Of a DNA stretch of 64,000 nucleotides, positions 1 to 9,430 are shown one piece after another. Position numbers and translations under genes: made by a program. Positions within the stretch are counted from its first letter, which is position 1, and each line of letters opens with the position of its first letter. Source of the stretch: Fodinibius sediminis (GTDB lineage Bacteria; Bacteroidota; Rhodothermia; Balneolales; Balneolaceae); contig NZ_FXTH01000002.1 in the NCBI RefSeq assembly GCF_900182555.1, positions 186,001 through 250,000 of the forward strand. Direction: 5' to 3'. The notes under the pieces were generated by a model. The model did no database searches. It had not been told where the DNA came from and saw only the letters and a program-made list of their open reading frames with translations.

Positions 1-960
1 CCGAATACCTACCGCTTTAGAAGCCTGTAGCACTGATTCGCGAATTAAATTTTTGAAAAATCGGCCTGTTTTAAATTCTATCCCCAACTGCCACAGCTTA
101 TCACGTTGTTTTCTAAATTCAGTCAGTGATTGATTTCTGAAAAGATCCCGGGCAAGGATGATGTAGTATTTCTTCATTTCAATATTCAAACTCTTTTTTA
201 GTTCGTCATCGCTCAGGAAATGGGGCCCATAAGTCAATAAACAGTACAACCTGGCACGTAAAAAAGCATGATTTTCCTTGGCCTGCATATTGCTCATACT
301 CTCCTCATGACGCCGCGTAAAGGTTAAAACCTGGTGCACAAAGCCGAAGTCAGACTCCTGCAGAAAATCGATACAGGCCGGCGTATCGGTCGCCAGCAGC
401 GACTCCTCGTATACCTTCTCCCGTTTTCGTATCAGATCCGAGCGAAGCAGGATTGACGACGGCGAGCCGAAGTAGGACGTTCCGCACATTAAATATCTTC
501 TTGCAATCTCCATGCCCGTATTAAAATTGCTGGGATACGGCAGCCCGTCCAGCCCCACCTTCCTGTCATCCAGGCGATAAGCACTCACAATTCCCACACT
601 AGGATGTTCCTCCATTACTTTAACCATCCTGGTAATGCAGTCCGGAAAAAGCCAGTCGTCTGCATGGACCACCTTGCAATACTTGCTTTCCGGTGATATC
701 TGGTGAAAAGCATGGTTGAGATTTTTCATCTGGGGCAAAAATGCTTCGTTATTATGCACCCTGATCCGTTTATCATTCGCTGCATATTTTTCCATAATCT
801 GCAGACTGTTGTCGGAACTCTGATTATCCACAAGTACATATTCCCAGTGGCTGTAGGTCTGGCTGAGTACGCTCTGGATACATTCTTCAAGATATTTTTC
901 TCCATTGTAGACCGGAGTCAGCACGCTTACAAAGGGTTCGCTATGTATCGCTTCTTCCAT
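1..960 (-). CDS. GT2 family glycosyltransferase (3' end outside window)
   Basis: The minus strand is open from an ATG at 960 to the window edge (320 codons, no stop), so the C-terminus is missing. The N-terminus reads FVSVLTPVYNGEKYLEECIQ, the classic nucleotide-binding start of GT-A family 2 glycosyltransferases. A DNQSSDNS loop follows, and a DxD-like metal site (HADDW) lies near residue 110. No membrane segment is visible, so it is probably a cytoplasmic enzyme adding a sugar to a lipid-linked polysaccharide intermediate. It is the fourth gene of a leftward unit after rfbF, an SDR epimerase and a flavoprotein, with a 53-base gap to the last. Donor and acceptor cannot be read from the sequence. 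Confidence 0.9.
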   Translation of the reverse strand, partial: MEEAIHSEPFVSVLTPVYNGEKYLEECIQSVLSQTYSHWEYVLVDNQSSDNSLQIMEKYAANDKRIRVHNNEAFLPQMKNLNHAFHQISPESKYCKVVHADDWLFPDCITRMVKVMEEHPSVGIVSAYRLDDRKVGLDGLPYPSNFNTGMEIARRYLMCGTSYFGSPSSILLRSDLIRKREKVYEESLLATDTPACIDFLQESDFGFVHQVLTFTRRHEESMSNMQAKENHAFLRARLYCLLTYGPHFLSDDELKKSLNIEMKKYYIILARDLFRNQSLTEFRKQRDKLWQLGIEFKTGRFFKNLIRESVLQASKAVGIR

Positions 961-1013
961 TGGTCTTTAAGTGCTCTCTTCTGTTTTAATGACAAATCGT
1001 GATGTAATGTCCA

Positions 1014-2324
1014 CTAGCGATCTACAATCTTCTGTGCAGCATGCTCACCACTTTTGAACGCCTGGTCGGTCCACTGGTACCCCCAGTCTCCGTATCGCCC
1101 GCAATAGCGTACGCCGATATCATCCAGAAAACCGTGAACGGATTTAAGAGCCTCCTTTCGCTCCAGGTCAAAAATTATATTGGCATACTTGATAAACAAG
1201 GTACTCTTGTGCACGATTGTATCTTTCTCGTTAAGTAATCCGCAGCGTTTCAAATCTGCAATGACCGGTTCAATGCATTCTTCCGGGGTGCGGTCCACAG
1301 GACGATATTTATCGGAAAAGTAAATCTCCGCCTGTATGCTTCCCCCGCCCCGCGGTACATTATTGGGCGACATCAGATGAGGGAAGCTGAGCCTGGTAAA
1401 TATGATATCCGGATCATAGAAGTAGCTCCATACGGCTTCTGTGAAGTCATCCCGGTCTATCCCTATGTTTACTATAATGCAGCTCGTACAGGCCAGTTTG
1501 CTGCCGGCTTCCACAATATCGTCGGGCACCCCGTCGATAATATTGGTCACCAGCTCCGGCAGTGGAATGGAAGAAATCACCTCCTCGTAGTCAACGCAGC
1601 TACCATTGTCGAAATAAATCAACTGGTTTTTCGGATCTATCCGGCTTACGTTGTGATCCAGGTTGATATTCGCCAGCGATCTGAACTTTTCGAGATAATG
1701 AACAAAGCCGTGGTTGGTGGGATACCTGAATTTGTCGACATAATGAACGTCGGGCGTGGAAGGTTCCAGGGCTCCCTTCAGCACTTCCTGCATCTCCGGC
1801 TGATACAGCCTTGGCCCCAGCCAGTCAATATCCATCTTCTCGGCGTCGACGGTATGATATTTCTTTCCGTAAACCATCGGAAAGGTCTCCGCAAACGTCT
1901 CACCGAACTTTGCATACAGCCATTCCTTGTAGTTTTTGACATCGCCATTGCCCTTGTATTTAGCTTCTGCAAAGTCATCGATAATATCAGCCACCAGATC
2001 TGAGGGCAACCCATGGAGATTACACTGCGCCGGATGTTTGATCCAGTGTCCCTTCCAGTAGTTATTTACTGTGGCTTTCAACGTTTCATATTCCTGATCC
2101 ACATTTTCAGCAAATAACTTCTGAAGCCTCTTGTCATCAGTAAATGAGATATGCGGCCCATCATCAAAGATAAAGCCATCATCTGTTTCAAAAGAGGCCG
2201 TATGTCCCCCGATATAGGAGTTTTTGTCATACATGTGGAGGTCTTGGGTCAAGCCCTCCTGACGCAGCCGGTATGCGGCCCCGAAACCGGCCATTCCTGT
2301 TCCCAAAATGCGAATCTTCTTCAT
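1014..2324 (-). CDS. FAD-dependent NAD(P)-binding protein, UDP-galactopyranose mutase/amine-oxidase-like
   Basis: A 436-residue protein opening with a dinucleotide-binding fold (ILGTGMAGFGAAYRLR) and the second FAD motif (YIGGHTASF) typical of the UDP-galactopyranose mutase, protoporphyrinogen oxidase and amine oxidase superfamily. The C-terminal stretch YCGRYGDWGYQWTDQAFKSG matches the usual FAD-contacting tail. In this setting, between an SDR epimerase and a glycosyltransferase, a role in modifying an activated sugar or sugar chain is most likely. True UGM activity is not assured, because the protein is divergent. It starts one base after the upstream SDR gene stops, so the two are probably translationally coupled. 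Confidence 0.8.
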   Translation of the reverse strand: MKKIRILGTGMAGFGAAYRLRQEGLTQDLHMYDKNSYIGGHTASFETDDGFIFDDGPHISFTDDKRLQKLFAENVDQEYETLKATVNNYWKGHWIKHPAQCNLHGLPSDLVADIIDDFAEAKYKGNGDVKNYKEWLYAKFGETFAETFPMVYGKKYHTVDAEKMDIDWLGPRLYQPEMQEVLKGALEPSTPDVHYVDKFRYPTNHGFVHYLEKFRSLANINLDHNVSRIDPKNQLIYFDNGSCVDYEEVISSIPLPELVTNIIDGVPDDIVEAGSKLACTSCIIVNIGIDRDDFTEAVWSYFYDPDIIFTRLSFPHLMSPNNVPRGGGSIQAEIYFSDKYRPVDRTPEECIEPVIADLKRCGLLNEKDTIVHKSTLFIKYANIIFDLERKEALKSVHGFLDDIGVRYCGRYGDWGYQWTDQAFKSGEHAAQKIVDR

Positions 2325-2325
2325 A

Positions 2326-3252
2326 TTAATAATTGTTCATGGTTATCTTTTGATTCTCTTTCCACCAGTCGATCGTGGCGTCAATTCCATCGTCCAAACT
2401 ATATGTTGGTCTCCACCCGACTTCCTTACTGAGTCTGTTGACATCGGCAAATACCACCGGATGACGGTCTTTGGTGTTCCCTCGCTTTCCATAGGAAATA
2501 AATTCCGGTGCATTCAGCTTTCTGCCAATCATATCAACCATAGACCGCAATACTATGGGGCGGCCGGATGCGATATTAACAGCCCCCTCTACGTTACTTG
2601 CCAACAGTGCTACCAGGGCGCCGGCCACATCGGCGACGTGCAGGTAGTCTCGTATCTGGTTGCTGTGCGTCAGTGACGCCTGCCGTTTTGCCAGCAGGGA
2701 TTTAATAACATGGGCAACAAGCCGATTCTCGGACTCATGAGGGCCGTAGACGAAGAAAATCCTCCCAGAGGCAAAATGAACGCCTTTCTGCCGGCAATAG
2801 CCCTCCACAACTTTGTTCAATGAAGCCTTGCATTCCCCGTAGAACGACTCGGGATCGGTGGGAGTAAACCGTTCCCTGCAGTACCCATACCGCCAGTCAT
2901 ACTCCGCACAGCTACCGGCCTGCACAATTTTTTGTCCGCCATTTTCAATAAATGACCGCACCAGGTGCAGCGAGGCCCCGACCCATGCCAGGTTCTCCGG
3001 TGAAGACATACGGTCGCCGGGCACATCATACCAGGCAAGGTGAAGCAGTTTTTCAGCCTTCACTTCCATGCAGAGCTGCCTCACCCGCTCATAATCAAAG
3101 ATATCCACTTGATGCCAGGTAGCATTACCCGCCGCCTTCCCGGTCTTTCCCCTCGAGGTAAGGGCATGAATATCAAAACCGCGCCTTTGAAGAAAGGGAA
3201 GGGTTTGTCTGCCGATAAATCCTGTTGCACCTGTAACAATTACTTTCTCCAT
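2326..3252 (-). CDS. NAD-dependent epimerase/dehydratase (extended SDR)
   Basis: An extended short-chain dehydrogenase of about 308 residues. The N-terminal motif is VIVTGATGFIGRQTLPF (the TGxxGxxG NAD site). A YGECKASLNKVVEGY segment carries the catalytic YxxxK, and the C-terminus binds sugar-nucleotide (HVADVAGALVALL, INIASG-like). I start at the ATG at 3252, just before the Rossmann fold. An upstream ATG at 3279 would add nine unconserved residues. It follows rfbF, so a CDP- or dTDP-linked 4-keto-6-deoxyhexose is a plausible substrate (for example 4-ketoreduction). The exact reaction is not readable. Confidence 0.85.
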   Translation of the reverse strand: MEKVIVTGATGFIGRQTLPFLQRRGFDIHALTSRGKTGKAAGNATWHQVDIFDYERVRQLCMEVKAEKLLHLAWYDVPGDRMSSPENLAWVGASLHLVRSFIENGGQKIVQAGSCAEYDWRYGYCRERFTPTDPESFYGECKASLNKVVEGYCRQKGVHFASGRIFFVYGPHESENRLVAHVIKSLLAKRQASLTHSNQIRDYLHVADVAGALVALLASNVEGAVNIASGRPIVLRSMVDMIGRKLNAPEFISYGKRGNTKDRHPVVFADVNRLSKEVGWRPTYSLDDGIDATIDWWKENQKITMNNY

Positions 3253-3302
3253 AAAACCTGCATTAGAGTCCCCGTTCATTTGCCCATCCGCAGTGATGCA
3301 TC

Positions 3303-4148
3303 TTATGCTTTTACCTTAAGCTGATGTTCGCGCATTTTATTCTCCCTTGATTTACTCTCCACAACTTTGCGCTCATCCCATATCTTCCAGGGTGGATTCT
3401 CCGAACTCCAGATCCCTTCCAGCACTTTTTTATCGCGCAGGGTATCCATGGGCTGCCAGAAATCATAATGTTTAAAGGCGACAAGTTCACCACTTCTCGC
3501 CAAATTTCTCAGCGGTTCGTGTTCCCAAACGGTATCATCCCCCTTTATATAATCGATCACGCCCGGTTCCAGCACGAAAAAGCCGCCGTTTATCCAGGCC
3601 CCCGATCCCATGGGCTTCTCCTGGAACGAGGTAATCTCAACATCATCATCCTCCAGCTTGAACACCCCGAAGCGACCGGGTTCCTGAACAGCTGTAAGCG
3701 TAGCCAGGGCCTCCTGATTTTTGTGAAATTGAATAAGTTCAGTAATGTTCACATTACTGACTCCGTCACCGTAGGTCATGCAGAACGTTTCATTGCCGAT
3801 ATACTCTTTGACTCTCTTCAGTCGCCCTCCGGTCATCGTCCCATCGCCGGTATCTACCAGCGTTACCTTCCACGGCTCAACATGGTTTTGATGTATTTTC
3901 ATGCTATTTTGCTCCATATCAAACGTAACGTCTGATCGATGCAGAAAATAATTGGCAAAATAATCCTTGATCATCGATCCCTTATAGCCGCAGCAAATGA
4001 TGAATTCATTAATTCCATAGTGGGAATATATTTTCATGATGTGCCACAAAATCGGTTGATCCCCGACTTCAACCATCGGCTTGGGTCTAATATAAGTCTC
4101 TTCACTCAATCTCGTTCCATATCCGCCTGCAAGTATGACTGCTTTCAT
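3303..4148 (-). CDS. rfbF: glucose-1-phosphate cytidylyltransferase
   Basis: Makes CDP-glucose from CTP and glucose-1-phosphate, the first step to CDP-3,6-dideoxy- and branched 6-deoxyhexoses. The 281-residue length is close to known RfbF. The signature [13 protein letters not shown] with [18 protein letters not shown] near residues 7-40 forms the nucleotide and sugar-phosphate site. [10 protein letters not shown] holds the metal-binding Asp, and [16 protein letters not shown] is characteristic of the cytidylyltransferase subgroup. It is first in the leftward rfbF-SDR-flavoprotein-GT2 unit, with a candidate -24/-12 promoter about 190 bases upstream. The usual partner rfbG (CDP-glucose 4,6-dehydratase) is not in this window. 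Confidence 0.93.
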   Translation of the reverse strand: MKAVILAGGYGTRLSEETYIRPKPMVEVGDQPILWHIMKIYSHYGINEFIICCGYKGSMIKDYFANYFLHRSDVTFDMEQNSMKIHQNHVEPWKVTLVDTGDGTMTGGRLKRVKEYIGNETFCMTYGDGVSNVNITELIQFHKNQEALATLTAVQEPGRFGVFKLEDDDVEITSFQEKPMGSGAWINGGFFVLEPGVIDYIKGDDTVWEHEPLRNLARSGELVAFKHYDFWQPMDTLRDKKVLEGIWSSENPPWKIWDERKVVESKSRENKMREHQLKVKA

Positions 4149-4333
4149 CGCTTGGTACCCCTCATAATTGAATTAGATTTCTGTTCAACCCGGAACTGTT
4201 GAAATCGCTTCCACACAACAACCGTGTAACATCCCATATGCTTGATATAGCACTTCAAAATTCCGGCTAAGCCCAAAAGTACTGTCTCTATTTGATTGTT
4301 CAGCCGTATTCCTACGGTTCAGTGAATAGTAAA

Positions 4334-4349
4334 TCAATAAGCATGCCAG
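4334..4349 (-). promoter_or_regulatory. candidate sigma-54-type -24/-12 promoter for the rfbF unit (weak)
   Basis: Reads TGGCATG-CTTA-TTGAT on the minus strand. The -24 element is good and the spacing correct (12 bases GG to G), but the -12 element is TTGA where TTGC is expected. It is supported mainly by its position ahead of rfbF and by similar motifs elsewhere in the locus. Confidence 0.35.
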
Positions 4350-4590
4350 TTCATCAAAAAAAACAGGAACCTCCTGCAGGCTGCGCTGACGGTCATTTTA
4401 TTTGTGCTTGTTCTCCTCTGATCACTTTCTTCGCTCTCAGAATGGAATAATCAAGTAATTTTTACACGGATGGTTAATTAAAACTACACATCTCTTTCGA
4501 ATCTATTATTCTTCTCCGGTATTTGATTTTTATCTTATCCTCAATTAAGGCGTCCCAGCAGCGGTATCACCATTCCGCTTAAATTACATC

Positions 4591-4633
4591 CCTACAAGAA
4601 TAATATCTGTTCGATTGGCATAACTCTTGTAGG
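4591..4633. repeat. 9-bp inverted repeat around the dehydrogenase promoter
   Basis: CCTACAAGA (4591-4599) and its exact complement TCTTGTAGG (4625-4633) are separated by 25 bases. The right arm overlaps the -12 part of the candidate sigma-54 promoter. It may be an operator for a repressor or activator, or an RNA hairpin. No direct evidence chooses between these. Confidence 0.5.
4615..4630 (+). promoter_or_regulatory. candidate sigma-54-type promoter for the sugar dehydrogenase
   Basis: Reads TTGGCATA-ACTC-TTGT. It fits TGGYAY-N5-TTGY with correct -24/-12 spacing and lies about 100 bases before the start codon. The -12 dinucleotide is GT, not the usual GC, as in several sister motifs here. 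Confidence 0.55.
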
Positions 4634-4731
4634 ACTATTATTACAAAGGAAAAGCTAAGAGAGGCTCAAGATTCATCATTAAACCTATTCAAAGCACCGT
4701 TGGTAATTGTTAAATGAAGGGGGAGCTTGGT

Positions 4732-6429
4732 ATGAAGATGGGAACGCCGTACAAGTATGTTTTTTCAATCTCAGTTTTCGGAGTCATTGCATTTTTTCTT
4801 TTCGGAGGCTTCATTATCGGTTTGCACAAGCTACCGTCGTATGGCTTCTTTCGAAGAGTTGAATTGAACCTGTTCGGGCGTGTGTTTGAACGGATGGTGG
4901 AAGAAGAAGCGCCTGAATATTATGACTCTATTTTTCTCCGGCTCTACGATACCCAAACCGATATCAGCGACCGCATCAGCAGGGAGGGAAGGGGCGGCGG
5001 GCTGACCTCATTCGGCGATGCGGTGTTATTGTTGACCCACGACGGACAGGTCTTAGCGGTACGCTCAGCTGATGATATAAGGAATACAGATGTTACCGTA
5101 CCGGACAATGGATTCCAGGCATACAAGCAGGTTACAGAATTGGAACAGTACAAAAATCTCAGCCACAATTTCAAACAGTTCAGATACAATGACATCCTGT
5201 TTTATGAGTCGGAGCGTCACCGCGGACTGGCTGTATCCTACACTGACTTTGACAGCACGGCCCACTGTTACCGGAATACCATAGCAGTATTGCCTGTTGA
5301 TTCGAATATTAACTCTGTTGATGAATTAACAGCCCGGCCAGGCGACTGGAATATCATATACCGTTCGAAGCCGTGTCTCCCCTTCAAGAATATTCATTAT
5401 GCCCTGGAAGGCGGACTCGCTGGCGGCAGAATGGCTTTTCGTGGCCCCTCAACTATCTATTTCGGAAATGGGGATTACCACTGGGACGGCATCTATGCCC
5501 CTGAAGCTATTGCTCAGAAACCTGAGTCGGAATACGGTAAAATCATGAAAATAGACCTTTCCTCACAGGAAAGTCACATCGTTGCCACCGGCATTCGGAA
5601 TCCACAGGGTATTGTCTTCGATGAAAATGACAACCTTTGGATTGTCGAACACGGGCTCCGGGGAGGAGATGAACTGAACCGGATAAAAGAAGGCATTAAC
5701 TACGGCTGGCCCGTTGAAACACTGGGAACCCAGTATTCAAAGCTTCCGGTCCCCAACAGTACGGCTGAATCATACGGCCGTCATAATACCTACAAAGAGC
5801 CGGTCTTTGCCTGGCTGCCCTCCGTTGCTATCTCCAACCTGACACTGATTAAAGGATTTCACAGCAGTTGGGACGGTGACCTTTTAATGGGATCATTAAA
5901 AAGCATGAGCCTTTTCCATATTCGGATCAAGGATGACAGGGTACTCTTCTCTGAAAAGATAGAAATTGGTAATCGGATACGATATGTACATCAGCATACC
6001 GACGGCCGTATTATATTATGGACTGACAGCAAAAAGCTGATCTTCCTTACCGGCAAGCCCTATACCGACAATTATATTACGGACTATTTGGAAGATGCTA
6101 TCAGCAATGAATCCCTGCGGGAACGCGTCAAAACGACTATTGATGCCTGCAGGCAATGTCATGCTATTGAACCCGGCGATCATACCGGTGCCCCCAGCCT
6201 GGCAGCAGTATTCAATGCTGAGATCGGCTCTACCAGTTACGAAAACTATTCCGACGCCTTAAAAGAGAATCAGGGAATCTGGACACGGGATAACCTCAAG
6301 AAATTCCTGTCCGACCCACAGCAGTTTGCCCCCGGCACTGTGATGCCGGATCCCGGGATTAGCGACGAGGCGATAATGGAGGAGATTGTCAACCTGATGC
6401 ATGAATTCAACAAAAAGTCCCGTGATTGA
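4732..6429 (+). CDS. membrane-anchored glucose/sorbosone dehydrogenase-like protein fused to cytochrome c
   Basis: A 565-residue protein with an N-terminal membrane segment (about residues 9-28: YVFSISVFGVIAFFLFGG). A beta-propeller domain of the soluble quinoprotein glucose/sorbosone dehydrogenase type follows (GIRNPQGIVFDENDNLWIV, then ELNRIKEGINYGWP). The C-terminal c-type cytochrome domain has a heme site CRQCH and a likely axial Met in GTVMPDPG. Most of it should lie in the periplasm, passing electrons from a sugar or polyol to the respiratory chain. I choose the ATG at 4732 because GGGGGAG lies six bases upstream. The ATG at 4714 has no such site. Substrate and cofactor (PQQ or other) are unknown. 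It sits alone between two leftward polysaccharide units. Confidence 0.8.
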   Translation: MKMGTPYKYVFSISVFGVIAFFLFGGFIIGLHKLPSYGFFRRVELNLFGRVFERMVEEEAPEYYDSIFLRLYDTQTDISDRISREGRGGGLTSFGDAVLLLTHDGQVLAVRSADDIRNTDVTVPDNGFQAYKQVTELEQYKNLSHNFKQFRYNDILFYESERHRGLAVSYTDFDSTAHCYRNTIAVLPVDSNINSVDELTARPGDWNIIYRSKPCLPFKNIHYALEGGLAGGRMAFRGPSTIYFGNGDYHWDGIYAPEAIAQKPESEYGKIMKIDLSSQESHIVATGIRNPQGIVFDENDNLWIVEHGLRGGDELNRIKEGINYGWPVETLGTQYSKLPVPNSTAESYGRHNTYKEPVFAWLPSVAISNLTLIKGFHSSWDGDLLMGSLKSMSLFHIRIKDDRVLFSEKIEIGNRIRYVHQHTDGRIILWTDSKKLIFLTGKPYTDNYITDYLEDAISNESLRERVKTTIDACRQCHAIEPGDHTGAPSLAAVFNAEIGSTSYENYSDALKENQGIWTRDNLKKFLSDPQQFAPGTVMPDPGISDEAIMEEIVNLMHEFNKKSRD

Positions 6430-6706
6430 AGCCAAGCAGGGCATTGTACACTACCCATGGCGGCTCATGCAGGCAAATCGGGTCGGTTACCACCGATAAC
6501 CGGTACGTTCATCATCCCGGTAAATACGGGGATCAAAACTTGTCAGGCAACCGGTGCAACACTCTGCGCAGAGCGATATCTTCTCTCCTTTCTGCTCATG
6601 CAGATGCATCGTATAGGGAGGAAGCGGGAGATCACAGGCTGCAACTTAATATTCCAGCCACGAAGCTGTCAGCCATACCAGCGGACATCGGAATGCTGGC
6701 ATATAA

Positions 6707-7540
6707 TCAATTCTTCAGCTCCTCTCTGCCAGTTAATTCGGAACGCTGCTGGAACTCATCATTCCATACTCTCTTTAAATCAGGAATAGTACCAATATCT
6801 AGAAAATATCCGTCTGGAAACAACACCGTATCTACCTTGAGCCCATCTCTCAGGGCCTGGTGTATAACATCTCCGATAAAAATCTCCCGGCTACCTTCGC
6901 CCTGCAGCATTAGCCCTTCCTGCGTCTTTTGAGCAGACACGAAATGATGAAGGTACTCTGAAAAAGACGGGGTCCAGACAGCAATAATCCAGGTATACGT
7001 TAGATTCGTCTGCTCAGGTTTGATGACGATTTCTTTGACCCTTCCCTGTTCATCTATATCAACCATATCCGCCTTCTGAGGGTTGGCAGCCTCAAACAAC
7101 CCCAGAACAACATCAGCCCCCGTCTTCTTTTGTTTCTCAAGCAGGGCGGGAAAAGCATTTTTCGGTTTAAACAAAATATCCGGAAAGCCCAGTAAAACCA
7201 TTTGGTTACGGACAAACCGGTAGGCCAGATCGATAGTCTGATGAGTACCCGCTGTGGGTTCGGTGAAAATATAGGCCAGTGTATAGTCCGGGGTAGTCCC
7301 AACCCCGAGATACTGTGGAATATCCCACTTTCCCTTTCGCGTAACCATATATACCTGGTTGATCCCCGCCTCCGAGAAGCTCTCAAGCAGATGTGATGCC
7401 GCTGCCTTAATAGTGGGTGATTGTCCCCCCTCTTCGAAACCAATTGGAAAGATCTCCTTGCTGCAGGGAACCGGTGATATTCTCGATGCATTGCCGGCGG
7501 CGGGAATAAGCCCGACCATTTTTATTTCTTCATTCTTCAT
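6707..7540 (-). CDS. sugar nucleotidyltransferase (NTP-transferase fold)
   Basis: A 277-residue protein starting LIPAAGNASRISPVPCSKEI, a variant of the nucleotidyltransferase loop (A/G-A-G-x-A/G-x-R...P..KE), followed by LLGFPDILFKP, the metal and product segment. It resembles hexose-1-phosphate uridylyl/thymidylyltransferases but is divergent, with no canonical GGxGTRL, so the nucleotide and sugar cannot be assigned. It probably supplies an NDP-sugar for the locus. It lies 123 bases downstream of the methyltransferase gene on the same strand, likely co-transcribed. The 277 bases on its other side (6430-6706) hold no feature I can support. Confidence 0.75.
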   Translation of the reverse strand: MKNEEIKMVGLIPAAGNASRISPVPCSKEIFPIGFEEGGQSPTIKAAASHLLESFSEAGINQVYMVTRKGKWDIPQYLGVGTTPDYTLAYIFTEPTAGTHQTIDLAYRFVRNQMVLLGFPDILFKPKNAFPALLEKQKKTGADVVLGLFEAANPQKADMVDIDEQGRVKEIVIKPEQTNLTYTWIIAVWTPSFSEYLHHFVSAQKTQEGLMLQGEGSREIFIGDVIHQALRDGLKVDTVLFPDGYFLDIGTIPDLKRVWNDEFQQRSELTGREELKN

Positions 7541-7663
7541 CTGTCTTTTAAAAGTAAGTCCCTGCTGTGATCGTGAAGTATATCCCCTTAAACCCCTGCA
7601 CTTCCATCTGCAGCCCGGCGTTGATCCAACTTTGAGTTTAGAAGTCCGGCTGCCCCTGTGTGG

Positions 7664-8944
7664 CTATATCTTCTGCGCTACCGCCTTGCGGGGAGTCAGA
7701 ATCGTCGGCTCGGGTATGGGGATAATGAATTTACCGCCCCATTCCTGTACGTATTGAATTTGATTCATTATCTCCTCTTTCAAATTCCAGGGCAGAATAA
7801 GAACATAATCCGGCCGGGTATTCCTGATCTCGTCCGGATGAAATACAGGTATCAGGGAGCCCGGCAGATAGTGATTCTGCTTGTGAGGACTGCGATCCAC
7901 GGTATAATCAATAAAGTCGGTGCCTATTCCGCAGTAATTCAGCAGCGTATTTCCCTTACCCGGTGCTCCATAACCGACAATGCTTTTACCCTGATTCTTC
8001 AGGTCTATAAGCAGGCTCAGGAGCTCTCTCTTCGTCTGCTTAACTTTTTCATCAAAAGTGGTATAGAAATCGACATCCAGGTACCCCTTCTTTTCTTCCC
8101 GGAACAGAATGTCTTTTACGTTGGTGCTCACATCATAATTGTCGTTGGCCTCCCGGCTTACGAAGATTCTGATTGATCCCCCGTGGGTTGACAGCTCCTG
8201 GACATCAAAGATTTTAAAGCCATGATTCTTGAAAATGGACTGCACAGCATGCAGTGAATAGTAGAAAAAGTGCTCATGGTAAATGGTGTCGAACTGGTTA
8301 TTTTCGACAAGCTGCAGTAAGTGGGGAAATTCAAACGTCATCATTCCCCTTTCGCCTAAGATAACATTCAGTCCCCTTATAAAGTCATGTATTTCAGGCA
8401 CATGAGCCAACACATTGTTTCCCAGCACCAGGTCTGCTGACTGGTACTTTCCTTTGAGCATTTCCGCCGTCTGCCGGCCAAAAAAGACCTCTTCGGTGGG
8501 AATTCCTTTTTCTATGGAGGCCTGAGCCACCGTACTGGACGGTTCAACCCCGAGGATGGGGATCCCTTTCTCTTTGAAATACTGAAGAAGGTAGCCGTCG
8601 TTACTTGCAATCTCAACGACAAAACTCTCATGACTTATCCCATAATGACCCGTTACCATTTCAACATATCGTTTCGCATGGTTGAGCCAGGAGTCCGAGT
8701 AGGATGAAAAGTAGCTGTAATCGGAATAGATTTCTTCCGGACTTACCTGTGTTCCCACTTGCACCAAGTAACATTCTTCACAAACATAGGTATGTAATGG
8801 ATATGACCGCTGGCCCCTGTTTAGTTCCCCAGGCTTGATAATTTCATTGCAAAGAGGTGAACTCCCCAAATCAGCAAACGTATACGTTAATTCATTCCCG
8901 CAATTGCGACATCTTATATTATTCATATTCCCCGAATTTTTCAT
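7664..8944 (-). CDS. class I SAM methyltransferase with N-terminal zinc domain (sugar C-methyltransferase-like)
   Basis: A 426-residue protein with the three-part layout of deoxysugar C-methyltransferases. An N-terminal zinc-binding segment (CRNCG ... CEECYLVQ, residues 8-60) is followed by a SAM-binding Rossmann domain (VVEIASNDGYLLQYF, residues 105-120, then NNVLAHVPEI). A C-terminal Methyltransf_14-type domain carries YGAPGKGNTLLNYCGI. The family methylates C3 or C5 of NDP-4-keto-6-deoxysugars. The EHFFYYS segment carries the His-Tyr region used in those enzymes. With rfbF nearby this suggests a branched CDP-sugar, which is an inference. An alternative start at 8926 has a better ribosome site (CGGGGAAT). 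Confidence 0.85.
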   Translation of the reverse strand: MKNSGNMNNIRCRNCGNELTYTFADLGSSPLCNEIIKPGELNRGQRSYPLHTYVCEECYLVQVGTQVSPEEIYSDYSYFSSYSDSWLNHAKRYVEMVTGHYGISHESFVVEIASNDGYLLQYFKEKGIPILGVEPSSTVAQASIEKGIPTEEVFFGRQTAEMLKGKYQSADLVLGNNVLAHVPEIHDFIRGLNVILGERGMMTFEFPHLLQLVENNQFDTIYHEHFFYYSLHAVQSIFKNHGFKIFDVQELSTHGGSIRIFVSREANDNYDVSTNVKDILFREEKKGYLDVDFYTTFDEKVKQTKRELLSLLIDLKNQGKSIVGYGAPGKGNTLLNYCGIGTDFIDYTVDRSPHKQNHYLPGSLIPVFHPDEIRNTRPDYVLILPWNLKEEIMNQIQYVQEWGGKFIIPIPEPTILTPRKAVAQKI

Positions 8945-9048
8945 CTCTCTTACTTATTATTAAATGACTGTTATTGTGACATTTGATCTTGACAGTAATA
9001 TCCCCTTCCTGCTCTGTACTCAAAGCCGGCTACCGTACGTTATAATAT

Positions 9049-9066
9049 GTACAATAGTTGTGCCAA
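9049..9066 (-). promoter_or_regulatory. candidate sigma-54 promoter for the methyltransferase-nucleotidyltransferase unit
   Basis: Minus strand TTGGCACA-ACTA-TTGTAC fits TGGYAY-N5-TTGY with exact spacing and lies about 105 bases before the gene. It shares the 15-base core with the rightward motif at 9414 except for two Y positions. Confidence 0.6.
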
Positions 9067-9413
9067 TCCCCCCCTTCTACCACAAATCAAGGATCCTGAG
9101 ACTCATACTCCGGGTAGATAATCGAAAACGCACAAGTAGTAATAAAATGGCCAACATTAGAAAAGGTGAAAGGCATTGGCCCCGGGCATACTGAGTAAAT
9201 ATTTGCCGCAGATGATGAAAAAATTACTCAACCGCTCTTTCTCCAGTTAGCAGTAGTGCATTGTGATTATAACGCACCCGCTTAAAAAGTGGAATCCCAG
9301 TATTCAAGGTCCCTCCTTTTTTGAGCATTATCGCACCCCGTCACTTTTGCCCTCATACCGGTAAGACCTAAATTTAAAAGCATAACCCTCCCACAGCGAA
9401 ACAAATAAAATTA

Positions 9414-9430
9414 TGGTACAACTATTGCAT
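9414..9430 (+). promoter_or_regulatory. candidate sigma-54 promoter for the membrane operon
   Basis: TGGTACA-ACTA-TTGCAT matches the TGGYACR-N4-TTGCW consensus fully, including GC at -12. The predicted start point is near 9440, leaving a leader of about 240 bases before the first gene. Confidence 0.7.

Larger units (their letters stand above)
4149..4731. other. divergent intergenic region between rfbF and the sugar dehydrogenase
   Basis: About 580 AT-rich bases with no credible gene. It holds a leftward sigma-54-like motif (4334-4349), a rightward one (4615-4630) and a 9-base inverted repeat (4591-4599 with 4625-4633). The rest shows no recognisable signal. Confidence 0.6.
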
